64,000 nt of DNA from Ostreiculturibacter nitratireducens (GCF_032670585.1 NZ_JAVQHL010000002.1:1116001-1180000); one strand, 5' to 3'; numbered from the stretch's first letter, positions 34,459-43,840 are shown. The notes: a model not told the origin generated them from the sequence alone. Made by a program: numbers and translations.

Positions 34459-34471
34459 GAAGGACAAGGTG

Positions 34472-36604
34472 ATGACGGACAAACACGCGGACTGGGTCAA
34501 GCTCGCCGGGAAGGAACTGCGGGACCGCCCGCTCGCTTCCCTGACCTGGAACACGCTCGAGGGTATCGACGTGAAGCCTCTCTACACGGAGGCCGACACG
34601 GCGGGTCTCGGCCATATGGGCTCGCTTCCGGGCCTCGCGCCCTTCACGCGCGGCCCCCGTGCGACGATGTACGCGGGCCGCCCCTGGACCATCCGCCAGT
34701 ACGCGGGCTTCTCCACGGCGGAGGAATCGAACGCCTTCTACCGCAAGGCTCTCGCCGCCGGGCAACAGGGCGTCTCCGTCGCCTTCGACCTCGCGACGCA
34801 CCGTGGCTACGACAGCGACCATCCCCGCGTCGTGGGTGACGTGGGCAAGGCCGGCGTCGCCATCGACAGCGTCGAGGACATGAAGATCCTCTTCGACGGC
34901 ATCCCGCTCGAGAAGATCTCCGTCTCGATGACGATGAACGGCGCGGTGATCCCGATCCTTGCGAACTTCATCGTCACCGGCGAGGAACAGGGCGTGGACC
35001 GCGCCGCGCTGTCGGGCACGATCCAGAACGACATCCTGAAGGAATTCATGGTGCGGAACACCTACGTCTATCCGCCCGAGCCTTCGATGCGGATCGTCGC
35101 AGACATCATCGAATACACGGCCGCCGAGATGCCGAAGTTCAACTCGATCTCGATCTCCGGCTACCACATGCAGGAGGCGGGCGCGAACCTGGTGCAGGAG
35201 CTTGCCTTCACGCTCGCCGACGGGCGCGAATACGTACGCGCCGCGCTCGCCCGCGGCATGGACGTGGATGCCTTCGCCGGGCGGCTGTCGTTCTTCTTCG
35301 CCATCGGCATGAACTTCTTCATGGAGGCCGCGAAGCTCCGCGCGGCACGGCTCCTCTGGCACCGGATCATGTCCGAGTTCAATCCGAAGAAGCCGTCCTC
35401 CCTCATGTTGCGCACCCATTGCCAGACCTCGGGCGTGAGCCTTCAGGAGCAGGACCCCTATAACAACGTCGTCCGCACCGCCTACGAGGCGCTGGCGGCC
35501 GTGCTTGGTGGCACCCAGTCGCTCCATACGAACGCTCTCGACGAGGCGATCGCGCTGCCGACCGAATTCTCGGCACGTATCGCGAGGAACACCCAGCTCA
35601 TCCTCCAGGAGGAGACGGGCGTGACGAAGGTCGTCGATCCGCTGGCGGGCTCCTACTACGTCGAAAGCCTCACGGCGGAGCTCGCCGAAAAGGCCTGGGC
35701 GCTGATCGAGGAGGTCGAGGCGATGGGCGGCATGACGAAGGCTGTCATCTCGGGCATGCCGAAGCTCAGGATCGAGGAATCCGCCGCCCGACGGCAGGCC
35801 ATGATCGACCGGGGCGGGGAAGTGATCGTCGGGGTGAACAAGTATCGCCTCTCGAAAGAGGAGCCGATCGACATCCTCGACATCGACAACCAGAAGGTCC
35901 GCGCGGCGCAGATCGCGCGGCTGGAGAAGGTTCGTGGCACCCGCGACGCGGCGGCCTGCGAGGCGGCGCTTGCCGAACTCGAACGCCGTGCGCGCGAGGG
36001 CGGGAACCTTCTGGAGGCGGCCGTCGAGGCCGCGCGGGCAAGGGCATCCGTAGGAGAGATCAGCATGGCGATGGAAAAGGTCTTCGGCCGTCACAGGGCC
36101 GAGGTTAAGACCCTCGCGGGGGTCTACGGTTCGGCCTACGAAGGCGACGAGGGCTTCGCGGCGATCCAGAAGGACGTCGAGAACTTCGCGGAGGAAGAAG
36201 GCCGCAGGCCTCGAATGCTCGTGGTGAAGATGGGTCAGGACGGCCATGACCGCGGCGCCAAGGTCATCGCCACGGCCTTCGCCGATATCGGCTTTGACGT
36301 CGACGTGGGGCCGCTGTTCCAGACGCCCGAGGAGGCCGCGCAGGACGCGGTGGACAACGACGTCCACGTGGTCGGGATCTCCTCGCAGGCGGCGGGGCAC
36401 AAGACGCTCGCGCCGAAACTGATCGAGGCGCTGAAGGATAAGAACGCGGAGGACATCATCGTGATCTGTGGCGGCGTTATCCCGCAGCAGGACTACGACT
36501 TCCTGAAGAAGGCCGGCGTCAAGGCGATCTTCGGGCCGGGGACGAACATCCCCTCGGCCGCGAAGGATATCCTTCGGCTCATCCGCGAGGCTCGGGCCGC
36601 CTGA
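34472..36604 (+). CDS. scpA: Methylmalonyl-CoA mutase ScpA
   Basis: A 710-residue adenosylcobalamin enzyme that isomerises methylmalonyl-CoA to succinyl-CoA, completing propionate assimilation with PccAB. The N-terminal TIM barrel contains TMYAGRPWTIRQYAGFSTAEE and HCQTSGVSLQEQDPYNN. The C-terminal B12 domain has KMGQDGHDRGAKVIATAF with the DxHxxG cobalt ligand His. It is the one-chain form, without a separate beta subunit. I use the ATG at 34472 (MTDKHADWV); a GTG one codon earlier is also possible. No epimerase or MeaB chaperone gene is in the window, and the 13-base gap upstream leaves no room for a cobalamin riboswitch. Confidence 0.96.
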   Translation: MTDKHADWVKLAGKELRDRPLASLTWNTLEGIDVKPLYTEADTAGLGHMGSLPGLAPFTRGPRATMYAGRPWTIRQYAGFSTAEESNAFYRKALAAGQQGVSVAFDLATHRGYDSDHPRVVGDVGKAGVAIDSVEDMKILFDGIPLEKISVSMTMNGAVIPILANFIVTGEEQGVDRAALSGTIQNDILKEFMVRNTYVYPPEPSMRIVADIIEYTAAEMPKFNSISISGYHMQEAGANLVQELAFTLADGREYVRAALARGMDVDAFAGRLSFFFAIGMNFFMEAAKLRAARLLWHRIMSEFNPKKPSSLMLRTHCQTSGVSLQEQDPYNNVVRTAYEALAAVLGGTQSLHTNALDEAIALPTEFSARIARNTQLILQEETGVTKVVDPLAGSYYVESLTAELAEKAWALIEEVEAMGGMTKAVISGMPKLRIEESAARRQAMIDRGGEVIVGVNKYRLSKEEPIDILDIDNQKVRAAQIARLEKVRGTRDAAACEAALAELERRAREGGNLLEAAVEAARARASVGEISMAMEKVFGRHRAEVKTLAGVYGSAYEGDEGFAAIQKDVENFAEEEGRRPRMLVVKMGQDGHDRGAKVIATAFADIGFDVDVGPLFQTPEEAAQDAVDNDVHVVGISSQAAGHKTLAPKLIEALKDKNAEDIIVICGGVIPQQDYDFLKKAGVKAIFGPGTNIPSAAKDILRLIREARAA

Positions 36605-36620
36605 GACCTTCGTCTTTCAA

Positions 36621-36652
36621 TTTCCCCGGGGGCTGCTACGCTCTCGGGGAAA
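36621..36652 (+). terminator. Inverted repeat after scpA
   Basis: TTTCCCCG and CGGGGAAA form an eight-base-pair stem across 16 bases, starting 17 bases after the scpA stop and ending before the next gene. The A/T ends could supply a weak terminator in either direction. Confidence 0.4.
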
Positions 36653-36670
36653 TGACCGGGAGGGACGGGG

Positions 36671-37600
36671 ATGAAAATCACTATCCTGGGGGTCGGCGGC
36701 ATCGGCGGCTTCCTCGCGGCGAAGCTCGCACCGGCCGGTCACTCGGTTTCGCTCCTCGCCCGCGGGGCGCATCTCGACGCGATCCGCTCCACCGGCCTGC
36801 GGCTGATCGAGGATGGCCGGGAAACCGTCGTGCGCCCGGAAGCGATCAGCGATCGGATTGCGGAGTTTCCGCGGGCGGAGCTGATGATCTTCGCGGTCAA
36901 GGGGCAGGACCTGCCCGGGATGATCGACGCCGCACGCCCGCACATGGGGCCGGAAACGCTCGTGCTGCCCTTCCAGAATGGCGTCGATGCGCCGGACCTG
37001 CTCGCTGCGGCCTGCGGTGAGGGCAATACGCTCATCGGTGTCGCGCGGATATTCTCGAACATCACGGCGCCGGGTGAGGTTACCCAGTACGGCGACATGA
37101 GCAGCTTCACGCTCGGCGATCGGAGTGGCGGCCAATCCTCCCCCGGGGTGAGCCGAATCATCGCGGCGTTCCGCGCTGCCGGGATCGCGACGCCGGACTG
37201 CGACGATGTCACCGTCGACCTCTGGATGAAGTTCCTGCTCTTCAACGCTGTGAGCGGCGCGACCGCCGGCGCGCGTTGCCGTTTCCGCGACATCCGGGGG
37301 AACCCCGATCTACTGGATTTCTTCCATGGTCTGGTTGCCGAGGCCGAAGCCGTGGGGCGGGCCCGCGGGGTTTCGCTTCCAGAGGACGCGGTCGAACGGA
37401 CCATGTCCCTGTTCGCGCGCCTGCCGGACGAGGCGAGGTCCTCCACTGCGCATGACCTCGAACAGGGGAAGCCGCTGGAAGTCGACCGGATCTGCGGAGC
37501 CGTGGCGCGGATGGGGCGAGAGCTTGGTGTCGAGACACCGAACAGCGCCGCCGTCGCCGCGCTGCTGGCACCCTGGAAGAACGGAGCGGCGGGGGCGTGA
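36671..37600 (+). CDS. 2-dehydropantoate 2-reductase family protein (ApbA/PanE)
   Basis: A 309-residue NADPH-dependent reductase. The N-terminal Rossmann segment is MKITILGVGGIGGFLAAKLA. The C-terminal helical domain includes the conserved Lys in DLWMKFLLFNAVSGATAGAR (about residue 182) and a Ser/Asp-rich end SSTAHDLEQGKPLEVD, all hallmarks of ketopantoate reductase. If orthodox, it makes pantoate for coenzyme A, which would fit the CoA-ester locus next door, but many family members act on other 2-oxo acids. It is convergent with nhaA; a shared inverted repeat covers both stop codons. Confidence 0.85.
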   Translation: MKITILGVGGIGGFLAAKLAPAGHSVSLLARGAHLDAIRSTGLRLIEDGRETVVRPEAISDRIAEFPRAELMIFAVKGQDLPGMIDAARPHMGPETLVLPFQNGVDAPDLLAAACGEGNTLIGVARIFSNITAPGEVTQYGDMSSFTLGDRSGGQSSPGVSRIIAAFRAAGIATPDCDDVTVDLWMKFLLFNAVSGATAGARCRFRDIRGNPDLLDFFHGLVAEAEAVGRARGVSLPEDAVERTMSLFARLPDEARSSTAHDLEQGKPLEVDRICGAVARMGRELGVETPNSAAVAALLAPWKNGAAGA

Positions 37601-37622
37601 CCTGCGCCGCCCGTCAGGTCAC
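37597..37622. terminator. Bidirectional hairpin between convergent genes
   Basis: GTGACCTG and CAGGTCAC form a perfect eight-base-pair stem with a ten-base loop. The left arm contains the stop codon of the reductase gene and the right arm the stop of nhaA, so it can serve both transcripts. Confidence 0.5.
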
Positions 37623-38818
37623 TGCGCCGGCTGCGTGGCGGGCTCCTCGTGCTTCGTTTCGGCGGTGGGGGTGAAGCGGAGCACCGAGAAGCCGATGATG
37701 GCGGAGATCGCCGAACCCGCCAGAACGCCAAGCCGGACCGCGTTCATCAGCGCGGGATCGGAAAAGCTCAGCGATCCGATGAACAGCGACATGGTGAAGC
37801 CGATGCCGGCAAGGCATGCGAGGCCGTAGACATGCGCCCATGTGACGGCATGGGGCAGACTTGCCCAACCGGCCTTCACCACAAGCCAGGTCACGCCGAA
37901 GACGCCCGCCTGCTTGCCGATCACGAGCCCCAAGGCGATGCCAAGGGGAAGGGGCGCGAAGAGGTCGGAAAGCGTCAGGCCCTGCAGCACCACCCCCGCG
38001 TTCGCGAAGGCGAAGATCGGAACGATCAGGAACAGGACATACGGCGACAGCCCGTGCTCCAGCGAGTGGAGGGGGGATTTGCCGTAGCGGTCGGTCATCG
38101 GCACGAAGAAGGCCGTGACCACACCCGCGAGCGTCGCGTGAACCCCGGACTTCAGCACCAGCACCCACAGGACGACGCCCATCAGGATGATCGGCGCGAT
38201 CCGGTGCAGGCCCTTGTAGTTCATCCACCAGAGCCCGGCGAGCGGGATGAGCGACAGCCAGAGGAAGTCGATCTTCAGTTCCGCGGTGTAGAAGAGGGCG
38301 ATTATGACGATCGCGCCAAGGTCGTCGAGGATCGCGAGCGTCAGGAGGAACACCTTCAGAGCCGCTGGAACGCGGGAACCGAGCAGCGCGAGCACGCCGA
38401 CCGCGAAGGCGATGTCCGTCGCTGCCGGGATTGCCCAGCCGCCGGTCAGCGCGGGATTACCCCATGTGAACGCGAGGTAGACAATGGCAGGCGCCACCAT
38501 CCCGCCGAGCGCCGCCATGCCCGGCAGCATCACGTCGCGGGGGTTCTTGAGTTTTCCCTCGACCATCTCGCGTTTCAATTCCAGGCCGATCAGGAAGAAG
38601 AAAACGGCCATGAGGCCGTCGTTGATCCAGAGGATCAGGGGCTTCGAGAGGCCCTCGCCGCCCAACAGCACAGAGAACTTCAGGTCGAGAATGCCGTGAT
38701 AGACGGATGAGAGCCCCGAATTCGCGACGATCAGTGCAAGGGCTGCGGAAAGCATCAGAAGGACGCCACCGGCGGCTTCATGAGCGAAGAACCGGTCGAG
38801 CGCGCGGACAAGAGACAT
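37619..38818 (-). CDS. nhaA: Na+/H+ antiporter NhaA
   Basis: A 399-residue inner-membrane antiporter with about twelve helices that exchanges sodium for protons in salt and alkaline-pH homeostasis. The key acidic residues are visible: the Asp pair in LLTLAILDDLGAIV (E. coli D163/D164) and the Asp in PAATDIAFAVGVL (D133). The ATG at 38818 (MSLVRALDR) has AGGA upstream. A further in-frame ATG at 38860 lacks a ribosome site and would add a polar N-terminus. It stands alone, divergent from the VOC gene. Confidence 0.95.
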   Translation of the reverse strand: MSLVRALDRFFAHEAAGGVLLMLSAALALIVANSGLSSVYHGILDLKFSVLLGGEGLSKPLILWINDGLMAVFFFLIGLELKREMVEGKLKNPRDVMLPGMAALGGMVAPAIVYLAFTWGNPALTGGWAIPAATDIAFAVGVLALLGSRVPAALKVFLLTLAILDDLGAIVIIALFYTAELKIDFLWLSLIPLAGLWWMNYKGLHRIAPIILMGVVLWVLVLKSGVHATLAGVVTAFFVPMTDRYGKSPLHSLEHGLSPYVLFLIVPIFAFANAGVVLQGLTLSDLFAPLPLGIALGLVIGKQAGVFGVTWLVVKAGWASLPHAVTWAHVYGLACLAGIGFTMSLFIGSLSFSDPALMNAVRLGVLAGSAISAIIGFSVLRFTPTAETKHEEPATQPAQ

Positions 38819-38962
38819 CGGAAATCCTGTTCGTGTGTAGGGCCTGTTCTCATCGGACATGGTGTCGAATGTCACGAAGTCAACGACTTGGAGGCAGCTT
38901 TCGTGCCTCTTGTGGCACAGAGGCCGCAAACCATAGGATGCGCCGACAAATCGGAGGCGTCG

Positions 38963-39571
38963 ATGGAACTCGATCACATCGCGATTGCCGCGCGAACTCT
39001 GGAAGAGGGCACGCGGGCGGTAGAGGAGGTGCTTGGCATCTCCCTCGCGCCGGGTGGCCGGCATCCCCTCATGGGCACGCACAACAGGCTGCTGTCCCTC
39101 GGCCCGGGGTTGTATCTGGAAGTCATCGCCATCGACCCGGAGGCGGCGAAGCCCGCCCATCCACGCTGGTTCAGGCTTGACGAATTCGATGGCCCGCCGC
39201 GACTCGCGAACTGGGTCGTCCGCGTTCCCGATCTGGATGCGGCACTCGCGGCCGCGCCGAAGGGCGCCGGCCGCCCCGTCGCGCTGGAACGCGGCGACCT
39301 GCGCTGGCGCATGGGTGTCACGGAGACGGGCCGGCTCCCCTTCGACGACGCGTTCCCCGCGTTCATCGAATGGGAAGGCGAAGCGCATCCCTCCGCGCGG
39401 TTGCCCGATGTGGGCTGCCGGCTGACGCGCCTTACCGTCACGCATCCCCGCGCCGAGGCGCTTCGCGCGGCGCTCCCCCTTGCCGACACCCGCGTCAGTA
39501 TCGTACCGGGCCCGGACGCGGCCCTGATGGCCGAAATCGCCACACCTCTCGGTCCAAGGCTGCTTGCATGA
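38963..39571 (+). CDS. VOC-family (glyoxalase-like) protein
   Basis: A 202-residue protein beginning MELDHIAIAARTLEEGTRAVEEVLG, the first half of a vicinal-oxygen-chelate fold, with GLYLEVIAIDP closing the first module. Members are dioxygenases, isomerases or resistance proteins; it is longer than and different from methylmalonyl-CoA epimerase, so I do not link it to scpA. The start at 38963 has TCGGAGG just before it. Its stop overlaps the GNAT gene start by four bases, indicating an operon. Confidence 0.8.
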   Translation: MELDHIAIAARTLEEGTRAVEEVLGISLAPGGRHPLMGTHNRLLSLGPGLYLEVIAIDPEAAKPAHPRWFRLDEFDGPPRLANWVVRVPDLDAALAAAPKGAGRPVALERGDLRWRMGVTETGRLPFDDAFPAFIEWEGEAHPSARLPDVGCRLTRLTVTHPRAEALRAALPLADTRVSIVPGPDAALMAEIATPLGPRLLA

Positions 39572-40053
39572 TCCGACCCGCTACGCCCGACGATTGCCCT
39601 GCGATCGCCGCGATCTGGAACCCAGTCATCCGCGACACGCTCATCACCTTCACGACCGCCGAAAAGACGCCCGAGGGCCTCGCCGCCACGCTGGCCGAGA
39701 AGGAAGCGGCGGGCTACGCCTTCCTCGTCGCCGAGGAGGACGGGCGCATCCTCGGCTTTGCGACCTACGGGCAGTTCCGCGCCGGCCCGGGCTATGCCCG
39801 CACCATGGAGCACACGGTGGTCCTGGCGCCCGACTGCCGGGGCAGGGGCGTCGGCCGGGCGCTCATGGCCGCGGTCGAGGATCATGCCCGCGCGGGAGGG
39901 GCCCGTTCGGTCTTCGCGGGCGTGAGCGCCGCGAACCCCGAGGGCCGCGCCTTTCACGCCGCGCTCGGTTACCGGGAAACGGCGGTGCTTCGCGACGTGG
40001 GCTACAAGTTCGACCGCTGGCTGGATCTCGTGCTCATGCAGAAATTTCTGTGA
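39568..40053 (+). CDS. GNAT N-acetyltransferase, phosphinothricin-acetyltransferase-like
   Basis: A 161-residue GNAT enzyme. It begins MIRPATPDDCPAIAAIWNPVI, and the acetyl-CoA pyrophosphate loop is CRGRGVGRALMAAV (about residue 90), followed by ARSVFAGVSAANPEGRAFHAALGY, which is typical of the Pat/MnaT group. That group acetylates methionine sulfoximine, phosphinothricin or related amino acids. The ATG overlaps the VOC stop in ATGA. Actual substrate unknown. Confidence 0.85.
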   Translation: MIRPATPDDCPAIAAIWNPVIRDTLITFTTAEKTPEGLAATLAEKEAAGYAFLVAEEDGRILGFATYGQFRAGPGYARTMEHTVVLAPDCRGRGVGRALMAAVEDHARAGGARSVFAGVSAANPEGRAFHAALGYRETAVLRDVGYKFDRWLDLVLMQKFL

Positions 40054-40107
40054 CACGGATCGGCGCGCGGGCCTGACACCGCCCTCACGGAGGTCTATGC
40101 TTCCTAC

Positions 40108-40791
40108 ATGTCTGTCTGGACACGCATAACCGAAGCCTTGTCGGTGCTCGCGAAGGGCGACGGTCTTGCCGCCGTCTTCGACCGCCTGCGCACGCCTCCG
40201 GAACGTTCTGTCGCCTTCACCATCGCGGTGATCGCGCTCGGCGCGAAGATGGCCAAGGCCGACGGACGGGTGACGCGCGACGAAGTCACCGCCTTCCGCA
40301 AGGTCTTCACCATCCAGCCCGGCGAGGAGGCAAACGCCGCGCGCGTCTTCAACCTTGCACGCCAGGACGTCGCCGGCTTCGAAGCCTACGCGCGAAAGAT
40401 CGCCGGCATGTTCGGCGCGGGCGACGAGGTGCTGATCGACCTGATGGAAGGGCTTTTCTGCATCGCCACCGCCGACGGCGAATACCACGACGCGGAAGAC
40501 GCTTTCCTGCGTCGCGTGGCCGAGATCTTCGGACTTGGCGAACGCTGCTTCCGCAGTCTTGTCGGCCGCCATGTTCCGGACGCGCCGCCCGACCCTTACG
40601 CCGTCCTCGGCGTCGACCACGGAGCCGCCCTGGACGAAGTCCGCGCCGCCTGGCGCGCCGCTGTCAGGGAAACGCATCCCGACCGCATGGCCGCCCGCGG
40701 CCTTCCCGAGGAGGCCGTGAAACTGGCCGAGGCGCGGCTCATCGCCGTCAACCGCGCCTGGGAGGAGATCAGCCACGCCCGCGCCGCCTGA
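40108..40791 (+). CDS. TerB-domain J-protein (DjlA-like)
   Basis: A 227-residue protein combining a TerB-like helical domain (about residues 30-150, GAKMAKADGRVTRDEV and IATADGEYHDAEDAF, with paired acidic ligands) and a C-terminal J domain (about 160-225, DPYAVLGVDHGAALDEVRAAW with the HPD tripeptide in THPDRM). It would recruit and stimulate a DnaK-type chaperone. E. coli DjlA has the same domain order but an N-terminal membrane anchor, absent here, so this version is cytoplasmic. It is nine bases upstream of the nuclease-like gene. Confidence 0.88.
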   Translation: MSVWTRITEALSVLAKGDGLAAVFDRLRTPPERSVAFTIAVIALGAKMAKADGRVTRDEVTAFRKVFTIQPGEEANAARVFNLARQDVAGFEAYARKIAGMFGAGDEVLIDLMEGLFCIATADGEYHDAEDAFLRRVAEIFGLGERCFRSLVGRHVPDAPPDPYAVLGVDHGAALDEVRAAWRAAVRETHPDRMAARGLPEEAVKLAEARLIAVNRAWEEISHARAA

Positions 40792-40800
40792 GGGGAAACG

Positions 40801-41826
40801 ATGCGCATCGCCACATACAACGTCGAATGGTTCGCGAACCTGTTCGATGCGCGAGGCAACCTTCTTGAGGACAACGGTTGGTCCGCCCGCCACAACGTCA
40901 CGCGCGCGGATCAGCTGGGCTCGCTGGGCATCGTGTTCACCGCGATGGACGCCGACGCGGTGATGATCGTGGAGGCGCCCGACAACAACCGCCGTCGCCA
41001 GACGGTCGAGATGCTGGAAACTTTCGCTGCCCACTACGATCTGCGTACGCGCCGGGCGCTCATCGGCTTCTCGAACGACACGCAGCAGGAAATCGCGCTG
41101 CTCTACGATCCCGACCGGCTCACCGCCGTGCACGATCCGAAGGGGAACCACCAGGAAGACGGCGCCCCTGCGCCCCGCTTCGACCGACAGTTCCGCATCG
41201 ACCTCAACATTGACGGCTCGCTCGACCTCGTGTCCTTCTCGAAGCCGCCGCTCGAGATCGCCGCCACGTCCGCGTCTGGCCGAGAGTTCCGGATGATTGG
41301 CGTCCACATCAAGTCCAAGGCCCCGCATGGGGTGAACGGCCCCGCCCACCTTCAGCGCATCGCGATCGAGAACCGGCGCAAGCAGCTTGCGCAATGCCTT
41401 TGGCTGCGCGCCCGAGTGCTGGAACACCTCGCCAACGGCGACAGCCTCATCGTCATGGGCGATTTCAATGACGGTCCGGGACTCGACGACTTCGAGAAGC
41501 TGTTCGGCCGTTCCGGCGTCGAGATCGTCCTTGGATGGGACGAACCGAAGCCCACGCGGCTCTTCGATCCGCACGCGCGCGCGGTGATCGGAAAGAAACT
41601 CGGCGCCCACCCCGCGACGGCGCGCTTCTATCTCGACTCCGAGGGGCAGTATTTCTCGGCTCTTCTCGACTACATCATGGTTTCACCGGACATCCGCGCG
41701 ACAGGCCCGAAGTGGCGCATCTGGCACCCCTTCGACGACCCCGGCTGCTACGCCGTTCCGGAACTGCGCGAGGCGCTCCTGACCGCGTCCGATCACTACC
41801 CCGTGACGATCGACCTCGATCTTTGA
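40801..41826 (+). CDS. Endonuclease/exonuclease/phosphatase-family protein
   Basis: A 341-residue enzyme of the EEP superfamily (DNase I-like fold). Visible motifs are MRIATYNVEWFANLFD at the N-terminus, EAPDNN, FRMIGVHIKSK, the metal-binding MGDFNDGPG (about residue 220) and the C-terminal catalytic SDHYPV. There is no signal peptide. The family includes nucleases, sphingomyelinases and inositol phosphatases, and the substrate cannot be assigned. AGGGGAAACG is the ribosome site. Confidence 0.85.
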   Translation: MRIATYNVEWFANLFDARGNLLEDNGWSARHNVTRADQLGSLGIVFTAMDADAVMIVEAPDNNRRRQTVEMLETFAAHYDLRTRRALIGFSNDTQQEIALLYDPDRLTAVHDPKGNHQEDGAPAPRFDRQFRIDLNIDGSLDLVSFSKPPLEIAATSASGREFRMIGVHIKSKAPHGVNGPAHLQRIAIENRRKQLAQCLWLRARVLEHLANGDSLIVMGDFNDGPGLDDFEKLFGRSGVEIVLGWDEPKPTRLFDPHARAVIGKKLGAHPATARFYLDSEGQYFSALLDYIMVSPDIRATGPKWRIWHPFDDPGCYAVPELREALLTASDHYPVTIDLDL

Positions 41827-41862
41827 CTCAAAAAAGGGCGCGACTTGCCTTAAATTGTAGGC

Positions 41863-42222
41863 ATGACACGTCTCGCGCCCGCCCTTCTGGCCCTGTGCCT
41901 CGCCGCGTTTCCCGTATCGGCTCAGGAAACTGATGCCGAACCCAAAGCGGGCGTCGAGGAAGGCTTCTCCCTCCTCGAGGAGGGGGCGAAGATCATCATG
42001 CGCAGCATGCTGAACGAGATGAAGCCGGCGCTCGACGATCTGCAACTCGAACTTGGAACCGCGCTGAGCGAGATCGAGCCGGCGCTGCGGGATCTTTCCG
42101 AAATGATCGACGACATCCGCAACTACGACCCGCCGGAGATGCTGCCGAACGGCGACATCATCATCCGCCGGCGCAACGTTCCGCCGCCGCCGCTGCCGCC
42201 AGAGGGCGAGATCGAGCTCTGA
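41863..42222 (+). CDS. Small exported protein of a conserved Rhodobacteraceae family
   Basis: A 119-residue protein with a signal peptide (MTRLAPALLALCLAAFPVSAQ). It then has an amphipathic helix region (FSLLEEGAKIIMRSMLNEMKP, EIEPALRDLSEMIDDI) and a conserved ending NYDPPEMLPNGDIIIRRR with a proline-rich tail. I recognise the pattern from related genomes, where it is often mislabelled as an AAA+ ATPase; there is no Walker motif here. Periplasmic; function unknown. It is convergent with ppx. Confidence 0.75.
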   Translation: MTRLAPALLALCLAAFPVSAQETDAEPKAGVEEGFSLLEEGAKIIMRSMLNEMKPALDDLQLELGTALSEIEPALRDLSEMIDDIRNYDPPEMLPNGDIIIRRRNVPPPPLPPEGEIEL

Positions 42223-42231
42223 GGGGGCCGA

Positions 42232-43779
42232 TCAGGCCTTCGCCCGCGTAATCTTTGTCTTCACTTTCAGGGACGCCGCGAGGGATGCGAAGCGTGCCTC
42301 CGCAACCTCGCCGAAGAGCGCTTCCTTCTTGGGGTGCAGCACCAGTTCCAGGAGGCGCTTCTCGCGGTCGTAACGCAGTTCGCCTGCGTCAGAGGGCGAG
42401 CGGATCGAGAACATCGCCCCGAACCGCATGGCTTTCCCAAGAACTTCGGCCTCCTGGATCTGTTTCGCCGAGAGGAGAGCGAACAGGGGCGCGAGCCGCG
42501 ATCCGGTGCGCGAGTTCTTGTAGCGGTGCAGAAGCGTGAGCCCAAGGAACACCCGCTCCGGATGGCTGAGCGCGCCGAGGTTCGCCCGCGTGACGTTGTC
42601 GAAGCAGGCTTCCGCCCGGTAGTCGGGGTGCGCGCGCCAGGTCGTGTCGTGCAGAAGACACGCGGCTTTCACGAGCCTGAGCTTTTCGGGAGGCGCGTCC
42701 TGGAAGAGCGGAAGGAGGAAGTGGTAGAGCTTCTTGCCGAAGCCCGGCATCCGCGCCGAGGCCTGTTCCGCCACTCTGGCCGCTTCGATCAGCGGGTCGC
42801 GCTTCCTGAGTTTCTCCGGCATCTGCTCGTAAAGGAGCCCCTCGCGGATCCCGTAGGCCGAAACGTCGATCTCCTTCGGCCTGAACACCCGAACGATGCC
42901 CTGAAGGACCTCCGAGGCGAGCGGCACCAGCGCCATACGCTCAGCCCCGGTTCCGGTGCGGGCGCGCAGGGTCGCAAGATCGCTTTCCCCGATCCAGGAG
43001 ATCGTCTGAAGCACGGACTGCGGTGTCATCCGGTATTCGTGGAGAACCGTCATCGGGTAGCCCCGCCGCTCCATGTCCAGTCGCGCGATCGCTCGCCATG
43101 AACCGCCGACGAGATAGATCCGCTTGTGATGTGTGCCCATTTCTGCGGCGAGTTTCTCGAGCACGTCCTTGATGTGCTTTCTCAGTCCCTTCTTGCCACC
43201 CGTGACCTGCTGAAGCCGGAACGGCCCAAGCGGCGAAGTCACGCGCCGCCCTACCTTGCCGCCCGAAACCTCCGCGAGTTCCATCGACGAGCCGCCGATG
43301 TCGCAGACCAGCCCTTCGGCGTCCGGCCACCCGAGCAGAACCCCCTGCGCCGACAGCCGCGCCTCTTCATCGCCGTCAATGACGTGGAGCTTCAGCCCGG
43401 TCTCCCGCTCGACCTCCTTGCGGAACTCCGGCCCGTCCGAGGCTTCGCGCACCGCCGCGGTGGCGACGCAGCTCAGCGGCGCCATCTCCATTCCTTTCGC
43501 CAGAAGCGCGAAACGCTTCAGCGCGGCGAGGGCCCGCTTCCGCCCCTCCGGATTGAGCTTGCCCGTCTCGGCCAGGCCCTGGCCGAGGCCGCACATGATC
43601 TTTTCGTTGTAATAATAGGCGGGGCTGCGCGCCGCGCCGTCGAAAACCACGAGGCGCACGGAGTTCGAGCCCACGTCCACCACGCCCACGCGCGACAGGG
43701 CCCGCGCCGACGAATCTTCGAACAGCGGGCGGCCGAACGGCCCCCCGTCGTCCGCGGGCGCCCTGTGCTTCGCATCCAT
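42232..43779 (-). CDS. ppx: Ppx/GppA exopolyphosphatase
   Basis: A 515-residue phosphatase of the ASKHA fold that removes phosphate from polyphosphate ends or converts pppGpp to ppGpp. The phosphate loops are DVGSNSVRLVVFDG (about residue 34) and CDIGGSSMELAEV (about 153), and a C-terminal HD-like domain has KAACLLHDTTWRAHPDYRAE. The ATG at 43779 (MDAKHRAP) precedes a short non-conserved leader. Lying just downstream of ppk1, it probably balances polyphosphate synthesis and breakdown. Confidence 0.92.
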   Translation of the reverse strand: MDAKHRAPADDGGPFGRPLFEDSSARALSRVGVVDVGSNSVRLVVFDGAARSPAYYYNEKIMCGLGQGLAETGKLNPEGRKRALAALKRFALLAKGMEMAPLSCVATAAVREASDGPEFRKEVERETGLKLHVIDGDEEARLSAQGVLLGWPDAEGLVCDIGGSSMELAEVSGGKVGRRVTSPLGPFRLQQVTGGKKGLRKHIKDVLEKLAAEMGTHHKRIYLVGGSWRAIARLDMERRGYPMTVLHEYRMTPQSVLQTISWIGESDLATLRARTGTGAERMALVPLASEVLQGIVRVFRPKEIDVSAYGIREGLLYEQMPEKLRKRDPLIEAARVAEQASARMPGFGKKLYHFLLPLFQDAPPEKLRLVKAACLLHDTTWRAHPDYRAEACFDNVTRANLGALSHPERVFLGLTLLHRYKNSRTGSRLAPLFALLSAKQIQEAEVLGKAMRFGAMFSIRSPSDAGELRYDREKRLLELVLHPKKEALFGEVAEARFASLAASLKVKTKITRAKA

Positions 43780-43840
43780 TGTTCACGCCCCCCGGTGTGA
43801 CTCGCAGTGGTCTCAAACTGCCCCGGCACGGCGGGAAAAT

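Noticed and set aside
34459..34471. Cobalamin riboswitch upstream of scpA
   Set aside because: The gap to the preceding gene is only 13 bases, so no riboswitch can fit; none was seen in the preceding coding sequence either.
38819..38860. Upstream ATG for nhaA at 38860
   Set aside because: It lacks a ribosome site and adds a polar stretch not seen in NhaA; the ATG at 38818 is preferred.
38963..39571. VOC gene as the methylmalonyl-CoA epimerase missing from the propionate pathway
   Set aside because: It is about 200 residues with only the first module clearly VOC-like, is closest to glyoxalase-like proteins, and forms an operon with a GNAT enzyme, not with scpA.
38974..41610. Very long leftward open frame (over 870 codons) opposite the VOC, GNAT, TerB and nuclease genes
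   Set aside because: It is arginine-, histidine- and aspartate-rich, lacks any family motif, and lies antisense to four genes with clear motifs. Such frames are usual in high-GC DNA.
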